DNA of 64,000 nt from Cohnella cholangitidis. GTDB lineage: Bacteria; Bacillota; Bacilli; Paenibacillales; Paenibacillaceae. The stretch spans positions 5,133,501 to 5,197,500 of the forward strand of contig NZ_CP041969.1 of assembly GCF_014107495.1 (NCBI RefSeq). Direction: 5' to 3'. The notes beneath the pieces are model-generated. The model was not told the origin of the DNA. It did no database searches and was given only the letters and a program-made list of their open reading frames with translations. Positions 42,804 to 51,001 of this stretch are shown piece after piece (positions within the stretch are counted from its first letter, which is position 1; every line of letters begins with the position of its first letter). A program made the translations under genes and the position numbers.

Positions 42804-43146
42804 CAATTGCATTTTGCCTTTGATTCCATGACGGGAAACAGTACTTCGAACCCACGCCCACAGAGAGGAAAGCCTTCAGGCTGCAAGCTTTCCGGCGATG
42901 ATCGGACGAAAGACGTCCCCGAGAACCCGATGCGAAAGACGCCGTACGACAAGTTCTGGCGGATGGAGTAGCATTGAGGCGTAGCCGGGCGTTAACCGGA
43001 TGAAGCGCAAGCCGGCGAATGATCGTCTCAATACGGACGTCAATAAGCGGTTTGAATGACGGGTGGCACCGCGGGAGCATGGAGAATACGCTCTCGTCCC
43101 TGACGATCTTAGCAATTGGGATCGTCGTGGGACGGGAGCTTTTTTA
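42804..43146 (+). promoter_or_regulatory. T-box riboswitch controlling hisS-aspS
   Basis: Leader RNA that reads the charging state of a tRNA. Visible parts: the Stem I region with ACAGAGAGG (about 42860), the T-box core GGGTGGCACCGCGGG (43061-43075, expected pairing with the tRNA acceptor end), and a terminator GCTCTCGTCCC (43090-43100) / GGGACGGGAGC (43129-43139) followed by six T. Its histidine specificity is inferred from the gene behind it; the specifier codon was not assigned. Confidence 0.88.
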
Positions 43147-43171
43147 ATGGCTTGAAGAGGGAGTGAATTCG

Positions 43172-44431
43172 ATGAGTTTTCAAAAACCGCCCGGCACTCA
43201 GGATATATTGCCAGGCAATTCCGAGCTATGGCAGTACGTGGAGAACACGGCTCGCGACTTGTGCCGGCGATTCCGGTTCGGGGAAATCCGCACGCCCGTA
43301 TTCGAGGCGACCGAGCTGTTCAAGCGCGGCGTGGGCGAAACGACGGACATCGTCGAGAAAGAGATGTACACGTTCGAGGATCGCGGCAAACGCAGCATGA
43401 CGCTTCGTCCGGAAGGCACGGCGGGCGTTGTCCGTTCTTATGTGGAGAATAAGCTGTTCGGCGAACCGGACGTTTCCAAGCTGTACTATATCGGACCGAT
43501 GTTCCGATACGAACGGGCGCAAGCCGGAAGGTACCGGCAATTCCATCAATTCGGCGTAGAGGCTATCGGATCTTCCGATCCGGCGATAGACGCCGAGGTG
43601 ATCGCATTAGGGTACACCTTCTATCGGGAGCTTGGGTTAACGGGCGTGACGGTCGATCTGAACTCCGTCGGGACACCGGCGGTCAGAGCCGATTTTCGGG
43701 AGAAGCTGCTCGCGTTCTTGCTGCCGATGAAAGACGAACTATGCAAGGATTGCCAGTCGCGTATGGAACGTAACCCGCTGCGGGTGCTCGATTGCAAAGT
43801 CGACCAGGATAAGTTTACGAATGCGCCGTCGATTCTGGATAGCCTCGACGAAGAGTGCGAGACGCATTTCGCGCGCGTTCGCGAGTGTCTGAACGAGATG
43901 GGCATTCCTTACAACCTAAACTCCAGACTCGTACGCGGCCTCGATTATTACACGCACACGGCTTTCGAATATAAAGCCCAAGGTATCGGCGCGATCGACA
44001 CGATCGGCGGAGGCGGGCGGTATAACGGGCTAGTGGCGGAGATCGGCGGCGAGGACAAACCGGGCGTAGGTCTTGGTATCGGTCTGGAACGGACGCTTCT
44101 CCTACTGGAAAGCCAGGGAATCAAACCCGATTTAGGCAATCAAATCGATGTCTATTTCGTGGCGTTAGGAGAGCGTGCGGAGAAAGCGCTGCCTGCCTTG
44201 CTGCAGCAGCTTCGCGTAGCGGGCATAGCGGCGGAGCGGGATTATCTGGGACGGAAGACGAAAGCCCAGTTCAAAGCCGCCGAACGCAGCGGAGCCCGGA
44301 TCGCGGCCGTGCTCGGAGACGACGAGCTCGATCGCGGGGAAATTTCGCTTAGGCCGATAACCGGCGGAGAGCAGCAAGCGGTTAAGTTAAGCGAGCTGGT
44401 CCGAACGATTCAAACCATTATTTCCAAATAA
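43172..44431 (+). CDS. hisS: Histidine--tRNA ligase
   Basis: Class II aminoacyl-tRNA synthetase, 419 residues. Begins SFQKPPGTQDI; motif 2 FRYERAQAGRYRQFHQFGVE, histidine-specific LVRGLDYYTHTAFEY and motif 3 GVGLGIGLERTLLLLE, then the anticodon-binding domain. ATG at 43172 follows GAGGGA; a GTG three codons earlier is rejected. Controlled by the T-box in front. Confidence 0.97.
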   Translation: MSFQKPPGTQDILPGNSELWQYVENTARDLCRRFRFGEIRTPVFEATELFKRGVGETTDIVEKEMYTFEDRGKRSMTLRPEGTAGVVRSYVENKLFGEPDVSKLYYIGPMFRYERAQAGRYRQFHQFGVEAIGSSDPAIDAEVIALGYTFYRELGLTGVTVDLNSVGTPAVRADFREKLLAFLLPMKDELCKDCQSRMERNPLRVLDCKVDQDKFTNAPSILDSLDEECETHFARVRECLNEMGIPYNLNSRLVRGLDYYTHTAFEYKAQGIGAIDTIGGGGRYNGLVAEIGGEDKPGVGLGIGLERTLLLLESQGIKPDLGNQIDVYFVALGERAEKALPALLQQLRVAGIAAERDYLGRKTKAQFKAAERSGARIAAVLGDDELDRGEISLRPITGGEQQAVKLSELVRTIQTIISK

Positions 44432-44451
44432 GAAAAGGGGAACAACCACTC

Positions 44452-46293
44452 ATGATGCTCAAAAACATCGATTGCGGTAAATTAACGAAGGAAAACGTAG
44501 GCCAGACGGTCGTCCTGAACGGCTGGGTACAAGGATGGCGCGATTTCGGAGGCATTCTGTTCATCGACCTCCGCGACCGTACGGGAATCGTACAGGTCGT
44601 GTTCAATCCGGCATTTTCCGGTCAAGCTTTAGATATCGGCAGCCGGGCTCGCAACGAGTACGTATTAGCGGTTAAAGGGAAAATCGTAGAACGCGATCCC
44701 GAGACGTTCAACCCTAACCTGGCAACGGGCGAAATCGAAGTTCAGGTAGAAGAGGTAGAAATCATTAATGCCGCGAAGACTCCTCCGTTCCCTATCGAGG
44801 ATGGCGTAGAAGTGGACGAATCGCTTCGCTTGAAATACCGTTATTTGGATTTGCGCCGTCCGGAAATGCAAAAAACGCTGCTTCTTCGTTCGAAAGCGAC
44901 CAAAATTTTCCGCGACTTCTTGGACGACAACGGGTTCATTGACGTCGAAACTCCGATTCTGACGAAGAGCTCGCCGGAAGGCGCGCGCGATTACTTGGTA
45001 CCGAGCCGGGTTCATCCGGGCGAATTTTTCGCGCTCCCGCAATCGCCTCAATTGTTCAAGCAATTGCTGATGGTCGGCGGAATCGAACGGTACTACCAAG
45101 TGGCCCGTTGTTTCCGCGACGAAGACCTTCGCGCGGACCGTCAACCGGAGTTCACGCAAATCGACATCGAGACGTCTTTCTTGACCCAAGACCAATTGCT
45201 CGGCATGATGGAACGGCTGATGGCGCGTTTGTTCCGCGAGACGATCGGCGTAGAAATTCCGACTCCGTTCCAACGGTTGACTTATCATGACGCGATTCAT
45301 AAATACGGTTCCGACAAACCGGATCTTCGTTTCGGCTTGGAGATCGAAGACGTGACCGATATCGTCAAAGGCAGCGAAGTGAAAGTGTTCGCTTCCGTCG
45401 CCGCTTCCGGAGGCGTCGTCAAAGCTCTGAACGCTAAAGGCTGCGCAAGCTGGAGCCGCAAGGAACTCGATGATCTCCAACCGTTCGCGGCTCGCTACGG
45501 CGGTAAAGGGATCGCTTGGATTACCGTTAAAGACGGCGAATGGCGCGGACCGATCGTTAAATTTTTCAAACCGGAAGAAATCGCGGCTCTCACCGAACGC
45601 CTGAACGTAGAAGAAGGAGATCTATTGACGTTTTCCGCCGATAAGCTGAAGACGGCTGCCGACGTGATGGGCAATCTGCGTCAAAAAGTGGGGCGCGATC
45701 TAGGCTTAATCGACAACAAAGCGTACAAATTCCTGTGGGTCGTCGACTTCCCGCTGCTCGGCTGGGACGAGGAAGCCAAGCGGTTCGTGGCGGAGCACCA
45801 TCCGTTCACCCGTCCAAGCGACGAGGATCTGCCTTTGTTCGACAGCGATCCGGGCGCGATTCGCGCGCAAGCATACGATATCGTGCTTAACGGTTACGAA
45901 GTCGGCGGAGGATCCATGCGGATCTATCGTAGGGACGTTCAAGAGAAGATGTTCAACGCTCTCGGATTCTCTCCTGAGGAAGCGAAAGCGGAGTTCGGCT
46001 ATTTCCTTGACGCGTTCGAATACGGTACGCCTCCGCACGGCGGAATCGCTTTCGGCTTAGACCGTCTCATCATGCTGCTCGCCGGCCGCACCAACCTCCG
46101 CGAGACGATCGCGTTCCCGAAAACCGCGAGCGCAACGGACTTGCTGTGCGATGCTCCGTCGCCGGTCAAGGAACGTCAATTAGACGACCTGCATGTTCGT
46201 CTGTCGGCCAAAGCGATCGCCGCGCAAACGAAGAACGCGGCTTCGGCAGAAGTCTCCGAGAACAACGAGCCCGACGCGCAAAGCCAAGGCTAA
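44452..46293 (+). CDS. aspS: Aspartate--tRNA ligase
   Basis: Class IIb synthetase, 613 residues of the bacterial type. OB-fold anticodon domain (VVLNGWVQGWRDFGGILFIDLRDR), motif 2 FRDEDLRADRQPEFTQID, the bacterial GAD insertion (about 300-420) and motif 3 GIAFGLDRLIMLLAG. ATG start after AAAAGGGG. Follows hisS by 20 bases as in B. subtilis, so the T-box probably controls both. No residues allow a firm statement on discriminating or non-discriminating specificity. Confidence 0.97.
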   Translation: MMLKNIDCGKLTKENVGQTVVLNGWVQGWRDFGGILFIDLRDRTGIVQVVFNPAFSGQALDIGSRARNEYVLAVKGKIVERDPETFNPNLATGEIEVQVEEVEIINAAKTPPFPIEDGVEVDESLRLKYRYLDLRRPEMQKTLLLRSKATKIFRDFLDDNGFIDVETPILTKSSPEGARDYLVPSRVHPGEFFALPQSPQLFKQLLMVGGIERYYQVARCFRDEDLRADRQPEFTQIDIETSFLTQDQLLGMMERLMARLFRETIGVEIPTPFQRLTYHDAIHKYGSDKPDLRFGLEIEDVTDIVKGSEVKVFASVAASGGVVKALNAKGCASWSRKELDDLQPFAARYGGKGIAWITVKDGEWRGPIVKFFKPEEIAALTERLNVEEGDLLTFSADKLKTAADVMGNLRQKVGRDLGLIDNKAYKFLWVVDFPLLGWDEEAKRFVAEHHPFTRPSDEDLPLFDSDPGAIRAQAYDIVLNGYEVGGGSMRIYRRDVQEKMFNALGFSPEEAKAEFGYFLDAFEYGTPPHGGIAFGLDRLIMLLAGRTNLRETIAFPKTASATDLLCDAPSPVKERQLDDLHVRLSAKAIAAQTKNAASAEVSENNEPDAQSQG

Positions 46294-46315
46294 ACCAAAA
46301 GGAGCGAACGAACCG

Positions 46316-47074
46316 ATGTTGCATCAGTTCTCCAGAACGGAATTAGCGATCGGGCCGGAAGGGTTAGAGGTGCTTAAGGGCAGTACCGTCGCCGTGCTCG
46401 GCATTGGCGGAGTAGGCGGCATCGCGGCAGAGGCGCTGGCGCGCTCCGGTATCGGCCGTATCGTATTGATCGACAAGGACGTCGTCGATATTACGAATAT
46501 CAATCGCCAGATTCACGCTCTGACGACTACCGTCGGACAGCCCAAAGCGGATCTGATGAGAGATCGCATCAAGCTCATCAATCCGGAGTGCGACGTCATC
46601 TCTTTGCGGATGTTCTATACCGAGGAAACTTACGAAGAACTGTTCAAATACCCGCTGGATTACGTCATCGACGCATCGGATACGATTTCCTACAAGATCC
46701 ATCTGATCAAACAGTGCCTGGAGCGGAAAATTCCGATCATCTCCAGCATGGGAGCGGCGAACAAAACCGATCCGACAAGGTTCCAGGTCGCGGACATTTC
46801 GAAGACGACGGTCGACCCGATCGCCCGGGTCATCCGCAAGAAGCTGCGCAACGAAGGGATCAAGAAAGGCGTGCAGGTGGTGTTCTCCACGGAACTTCCG
46901 ATTAAACCCCGGGAAGACGTGACGCAGCGAATCGTTCCGGAAACGGCGCCCGAGATCCGCAAAGCGCAGCAGCCGCCATCCAGCAATGCCTTCGTTCCGC
47001 CTGTTGCGGGATTGATCATGGTGAGCGTTGTTTTCAAGGATCTGCTGGATAAGGTAGACAAGCCGTATGGATGA
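46316..47074 (+). CDS. tcdA: tRNA threonylcarbamoyladenosine dehydratase TcdA (ThiF/MoeB/HesA family)
   Basis: ATP-dependent enzyme that cyclises t6A37 in tRNA to ct6A. 252 residues with the nucleotide-binding VAVLGIGGVGGIAAEAL, LIDKDVVDITNINRQ and VIDASDTISYKIHLI. The ATG at 46316 follows AAAGGAG; a longer frame from 46193 overlaps aspS and is rejected. Position behind aspS matches yrvM of B. subtilis. Confidence 0.93.
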   Translation: MLHQFSRTELAIGPEGLEVLKGSTVAVLGIGGVGGIAAEALARSGIGRIVLIDKDVVDITNINRQIHALTTTVGQPKADLMRDRIKLINPECDVISLRMFYTEETYEELFKYPLDYVIDASDTISYKIHLIKQCLERKIPIISSMGAANKTDPTRFQVADISKTTVDPIARVIRKKLRNEGIKKGVQVVFSTELPIKPREDVTQRIVPETAPEIRKAQQPPSSNAFVPPVAGLIMVSVVFKDLLDKVDKPYG

Positions 47075-47714
47075 AGCTCTAGTTAAAAAGCTGAGAGTTC
47101 CCGGCGGCGGCAGAATAGCAATCGTCGAACCTCCCGAAGGTTTTTTGGCTTCGATAGGCAGAACGGTTGACGAGACTAAGCTGAATGTAGGCGAGCAGGG
47201 CACGTACGATTATGTCCAGCTATTCGCAACGAATGCGGCCGACGTAGAGAGGCTGGCTCCGATGGCCATACGCGCGGTAAAAACAGACGGTTTGCTGTGG
47301 ATGTGTTATCCTAAAGGCTCGTCGAAGCTCAAGACGGATCTGAATCGAGACCGCGGATGGTCCGTCGTGAAGGAGTCCGGCTGGGAAGGAATCGCTCTCG
47401 TTTCCGTGAACGACGTATGGTCCGCGATGAGATTCCGTCCTGTCGAAGCGGTAGGCAAAGTCCGGGTTACGCCTGCCGAACGCAAAGCGTCTAACGCCGA
47501 ACCGGCAACGCCAATGGAAATGCCCGAGGACTTGCGGCAGGCGCTCGATGCGAACGCGCAAGCGTCGGCTTTCTTCGATAAGCTTGCTCCCTCTCACAAG
47601 AAGGAATACATGAGGTGGATCGTGGAAGCCAAGCGCGAAGAAACCCGGGTTTCCCGGGTTCGGAAAGCGATCGAGAAGCTCGGCGGGGGACTCAAAAGAC
47701 CATCCGATAAATAA
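47067..47714 (+). CDS. YdeI/OmdA-domain protein with N-terminal DUF3052-like part
   Basis: 215 residues. The N-terminal half (PKGSSKLKTDLNRDRGWSVV, VNDVWSAMRFRP) resembles DUF3052; the C-terminal half (MPEDLRQALDANAQASAFF, YMRWIVEAKREETRVSRV) matches YdeI/OmdA, a domain linked to bacteriocin or stress protection, with no known biochemical activity. ATG overlaps the tcdA end by 8 bases, so they are coupled. Followed by a terminator. Confidence 0.78.
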   Translation: MDEALVKKLRVPGGGRIAIVEPPEGFLASIGRTVDETKLNVGEQGTYDYVQLFATNAADVERLAPMAIRAVKTDGLLWMCYPKGSSKLKTDLNRDRGWSVVKESGWEGIALVSVNDVWSAMRFRPVEAVGKVRVTPAERKASNAEPATPMEMPEDLRQALDANAQASAFFDKLAPSHKKEYMRWIVEAKREETRVSRVRKAIEKLGGGLKRPSDK

Positions 47715-47729
47715 GGCGAGAACCATGTA

Positions 47730-47768
47730 AAGCTATTTCGGCTCCATTAGCCGGGATAGCTTTTTTTT
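47730..47768 (+). terminator. Terminator after the YdeI-like gene
   Basis: Stem AAGCTATTTCGGCT / AGCCGGGATAGCTT (G-T pairs) with a five-base loop and a run of T. Ends the hisS-aspS-tcdA unit. Confidence 0.88.
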
Positions 47769-47906
47769 GCGCGTGCGAGTTGTCGATAAATCCGCGCATG
47801 ATGGAGCAGAAAAGCCCCTTTTCTCGCGTTGTTCTGCGCTTGTCTCTATCGGTATCGGACAATTCTTCATAAAATGAATGATCTTCATATTGGAGGTGTA
47901 GCTTCA

Positions 47907-48278
47907 TTGACGATGGAATTGCACGGAGCCAGACGTAAACGTTCCAAGCGCTTAGTCCGTAAATGCACATGCGTATGGAAAAAAGTACCGAGGAAAAGAA
48001 AGTGCGTAAAACCTCATCCTATTAAAAGGAAACGCAAGCAGCGGCACCACTCAAGTCCGCGAAAGGACCATCAAACTTGGGGGAATTGGGGGGGCCGCGG
48101 CAGCGGTGGGACAGGCGGTCGCCATACGAGCGGACGGTCCGACGGATGCAAGGATCACAGCGAAGGAATGAAAGACCATAGCGGGCACAAATCCCAGCAT
48201 AGCGGACACGAATCCCAGCATAGCAGTCAGAGGGATCATCGCAGCGGAGGGAGCAGCGGAAAGAGCTGGCGCGATTGA
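47907..48278 (+). CDS. CotG-like basic, His/Ser-rich spore coat protein (putative CotH substrate)
   Basis: 123 residues from a TTG 10 bases after GGAGG. The N-terminal half is strongly basic (RRKRSKRLVRKC, KKVPRKRKC, KRKRKQRHH); the middle is Gly-rich (GGRGSGGTGG); the C-terminal part carries imperfect repeats SGHKSQH, SGHESQH, SSQRDH and ends SGGSSGKSWRD. No conventional fold is visible. Composition is like CotG-type coat proteins, whose Ser residues are phosphorylated by CotH in B. subtilis, and cotH follows immediately. Function is inferred from composition and neighbour. ATG two codons later is an alternative start. Confidence 0.65.
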   Translation: MTMELHGARRKRSKRLVRKCTCVWKKVPRKRKCVKPHPIKRKRKQRHHSSPRKDHQTWGNWGGRGSGGTGGRHTSGRSDGCKDHSEGMKDHSGHKSQHSGHESQHSSQRDHRSGGSSGKSWRD

Positions 48279-48302
48279 TTGCCGGTTAACCGGCAGAAGA
48301 CA

Positions 48303-48356
48303 AAGATGAGGTTTCCTTTTGCAGCCGTTGCAAGGAGGGAGCCTCATCTTTTTTTG
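48303..48356 (+). terminator. Terminator between the CotG-like gene and cotH
   Basis: Outer stem AAGATGAGG / CCTCATCTT plus inner CCTTTTGCA / TGCAAGG and a run of T. It suggests that cotH has its own promoter. Confidence 0.85.
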
Positions 48357-48400
48357 CGCGGCGGAATAGACGAATGCCGTTTCCGCGAATGCCGGGGCAA

Positions 48401-48408
48401 CATACGCT
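48401..48408 (+). promoter_or_regulatory. Possible sporulation-sigma -10 box before cotH
   Basis: CATACGCT resembles the sigma-E -10 consensus CATACANT and the CATANNNTA of sigma-K. It lies 22 bases before the chosen cotH start and behind the terminator. No clear -35 could be assigned. Confidence 0.35.
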
Positions 48409-48430
48409 GATTCTGATGAAAGGACGCTTC

Positions 48431-49507
48431 ATGAGGAAAGGCGGCGACGGCATGCCATTACCGATCAGAACGCTGATTATCAGCGAATCGGCAAGCCGGG
48501 AATTGGAGAGGAATCTATGGAACGACAACTATGTGCCGGCAAAAATGAGAACGAACGGGAGAACGGTGGACGTCTCCGTCCGGTATCGGGGAGGTCATAC
48601 GAGAGGCTATCCTAAACGTTCCTACGAGGTTGTGCGTAAAAACCAAGCTTTTCATTACAATGCGGAGTTCGATGATCCCTCCGTTGTTCGCAATGCTTTG
48701 TCGTTCGCTTTTTTTCCGATGATCGGAGTGCCGGCTCCCCGAACGAAACACGTGCTACTAGTCGTCAATGGCCAGCCTTTAGGCGTCTACCTGGAAATAG
48801 AAGGCGTAGAAAAGCTGTTTTTCCGGAGAAGAAAGATCGGGGCTTTGTCGTTGTTCTATGCGGTCAACAATCGGGCGGATTTTGATCTCTTCTCCTCGGA
48901 ATCCAACCGTCTGAAATCGTCGCTTCTGGCCGGCTACGAGCACAGATTCGGGGAATCGTACGAATTGTCGAAGCTAAGATCGTTTATTAAAGGGATTCAC
49001 ATGCATAGAGGATCGCAAGGGGAAGCGTTTATAAGATCATGCATGGATGTCGACAATTATTTAAGGTGGTTGGCGGGAGCCGTACTTACGGGCAATTATG
49101 ACGGGTTCGAGCAAAATTACGCGATTTACCGAAGCCGATCGACACGGAAGCTGCGAATGATCCCGTGGGATTATGAAGGAACCTGGGGACGCAATTGCTA
49201 CGGGAAGCTGGTGGAGAGCGATTTGGTCAAAGTGGCCGGTTACAACTTCTTAACGAGAAAACTGCTGTCCTATCCCAGCTTCCGTAAACAATATAAGACG
49301 ATTTTGCAGAAAGCGCTGAACGGTCCCTTTACGGAGAGCAAGCTTATGCCGATCGTCGATAGAATGTCCGACCAAATTTCCTCCTATATTCGCGAAGACC
49401 GGACTCGTAAATGGTCCTACCGGGATTTTCTAAACGAACCCCGCGTCATTCGGAATTATATTCGGGAGAGGAGGGCGATCGTTAGAGCCGAGCTAAAACA
49501 TCTATAG
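48431..49507 (+). CDS. cotH: Spore coat protein kinase CotH
   Basis: Atypical protein kinase that phosphorylates coat proteins such as CotG and CotB. 358 residues, close to the 362 of B. subtilis. Family marks: VSVRYRGGHTRGYPKRSYEV, NALSFAFFPMIGVPAPRT, GVYLEIEGVEKLFF, VDNYLRWLAGAVLTGNYDGF, and the metal-binding IPWDYEGTWGRN. The ATG at 48431 was chosen for AAAGGA six bases upstream and for its length match; 48374 and 48452 are alternatives. Adjacent to the CotG-like gene. Confidence 0.93.
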   Translation: MRKGGDGMPLPIRTLIISESASRELERNLWNDNYVPAKMRTNGRTVDVSVRYRGGHTRGYPKRSYEVVRKNQAFHYNAEFDDPSVVRNALSFAFFPMIGVPAPRTKHVLLVVNGQPLGVYLEIEGVEKLFFRRRKIGALSLFYAVNNRADFDLFSSESNRLKSSLLAGYEHRFGESYELSKLRSFIKGIHMHRGSQGEAFIRSCMDVDNYLRWLAGAVLTGNYDGFEQNYAIYRSRSTRKLRMIPWDYEGTWGRNCYGKLVESDLVKVAGYNFLTRKLLSYPSFRKQYKTILQKALNGPFTESKLMPIVDRMSDQISSYIREDRTRKWSYRDFLNEPRVIRNYIRERRAIVRAELKHL

Positions 49508-49508
49508 A

Positions 49509-49522
49509 CGAACGTTCGTTCT
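49509..49522. promoter_or_regulatory. LexA (SOS) box-like sequence before rarA
   Basis: CGAACGTTCGTTCT agrees with the Gram-positive LexA consensus CGAACRNRYGTTYC at all but two positions. A -10-like TATGAT follows at 49553. RarA belongs to DNA repair, which makes SOS control plausible but unproved. Confidence 0.4.
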
Positions 49523-49585
49523 TATTCTCTTCCGGTAAGATCCGCTTTCTGGTATGATGGAGGAGAAGAAAGGCGGTTTAACGCT

Positions 49586-50911
49586 ATGGATTTATTCAGC
49601 TTTGGCGCGGAATCCGAGCCGCAGGCACGATTGCTCGCCGATCGGATGCGCCCGGAGACGCTGGACGAATATATCGGCCAGGAACATGTCGTCGGCGCAG
49701 GGAAACTGCTGCGGCGAGCCATCGAAGGGGACGTCGTTTCGTCTATATTATTGTTCGGTCCTCCGGGATGCGGCAAGACGACGTTGGCTCATATTATTTC
49801 CAAGCAAACGAAAGGCGATTTCGTTCGGCTTAACGCGGTAGACGCCTCGGTAAAGGACGTGCGCGAGGTGATCGAGCAAGCGGAGCGCAACAAGAGCATG
49901 TACGGACGCAAAACGATCCTGTTCCTCGATGAAGTACATCGATTTAACAGCGCCAGACAAGACGCGCTTCTTCCCGCCGTCGAGCGAGGGATTATTATAT
50001 TCATTGGCGCGACAACGGAAAATCCGTTCCATTCCGTGAACGGAGCTTTGCTGTCGCGTTCGACTTTGTTCCGGTTGGAGCCGTTAACGAAAGAGCATTC
50101 GTTGCTGGCGATGCGCAGAGCGTTGGCGGATTCGGGCAAAGGGCTTGGATTTATGAAGCTCGTCGTGGAGGAAGAGGCGTTGGCGCACATCGCTTCGATG
50201 GCTAACGGCGATATTCGCCGCGCGCTGACGGCGTTGGAATTGGCCGCGGTAACGACGCCGTCGGAGCTTGACGGCACCGTTCGCGTCACGTTGGAAATCG
50301 CGGAGGAATCTATCCGCCAACCGACCGTCCAAGCGGACGAATCCACGCAGTACGATGTTTTGTCGGCTTTCCACAAGAGCGTCAGAGGCTCCAGCGATGC
50401 GGCTCTATACTGGTTTCTATATGCCGTGGAGAAGCTCGGAATGGATCCGATGGTGTTCTTGCGGCGGTTAACGGTCGCTTGCAGCGAGGATATCGGTTTA
50501 GCCAATCCGCAGGCGATGGTGCAAGCCGTTAGCGCAATGGAAGCCTACCATCGAATCGGCTGGCCGGAGTCCAAGTACATCGTGGCGCAAGCGATCTTGT
50601 TCGCCGTGGAAAGCCCGAAATCGAATGCGATCGCGGTTACGATCGGCAAAATCATGGAGTCGTTCGAAGCCGTTAAGTCCGCGGAAGTTCCGCTGCATCT
50701 AAGAGATGGCCATTACAGCGGAGCTAAGAAACTGGGGCATGTCGGTTACCAATATCCTCATGATTATCCGGGACATTACGTGGACCAGAAATATTTGCCG
50801 GACAAGCTGTCTTCCAAGGTATTCTATGAAGCGACCGAACAAGGAATGGAAGATAAGATCAGACATAACCAGCAACTTCGAAGAGGCAACGGTAGAATCA
50901 GAGGCAAATGA
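49586..50911 (+). CDS. rarA: Replication-associated recombination protein A (RarA/MgsA), AAA+ ATPase
   Basis: Clamp-loader-like ATPase acting at stalled replication forks. 441 residues: MRPETLDEYIGQEHVV, Walker A GPPGCGKTT, Walker B FLDEVHRFN, sensor 1 IGATTENPFHSVN, then C-terminal tetramerisation domain (SVRGSSDAALYWFLY, GLANPQAMVQAVSAMEA, YQYPHDYPGHYVDQKYLP). ATG start after AAAGGCGG. Same neighbourhood in B. subtilis (yrvN). Confidence 0.95.
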   Translation: MDLFSFGAESEPQARLLADRMRPETLDEYIGQEHVVGAGKLLRRAIEGDVVSSILLFGPPGCGKTTLAHIISKQTKGDFVRLNAVDASVKDVREVIEQAERNKSMYGRKTILFLDEVHRFNSARQDALLPAVERGIIIFIGATTENPFHSVNGALLSRSTLFRLEPLTKEHSLLAMRRALADSGKGLGFMKLVVEEEALAHIASMANGDIRRALTALELAAVTTPSELDGTVRVTLEIAEESIRQPTVQADESTQYDVLSAFHKSVRGSSDAALYWFLYAVEKLGMDPMVFLRRLTVACSEDIGLANPQAMVQAVSAMEAYHRIGWPESKYIVAQAILFAVESPKSNAIAVTIGKIMESFEAVKSAEVPLHLRDGHYSGAKKLGHVGYQYPHDYPGHYVDQKYLPDKLSSKVFYEATEQGMEDKIRHNQQLRRGNGRIRGK

Positions 50912-51001
50912 GGAGTTTTTTGGTCATGGACTACCTCATATGTTAATATCGAAATAGAATATGATTCCATCTGACATTATGCAACAAATGGAGGCGATAG
51001 C

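Noticed and set aside
44665..45480. 271-codon frame antisense to aspS
   Set aside because: Shadow of aspS; no start context or recognisable domain.
46193..46315. Longer N-terminus for TcdA overlapping aspS
   Set aside because: Arg/Lys/Pro-rich out-of-frame translation of aspS; the ATG at 46316 has AAAGGAG and matches the family length.
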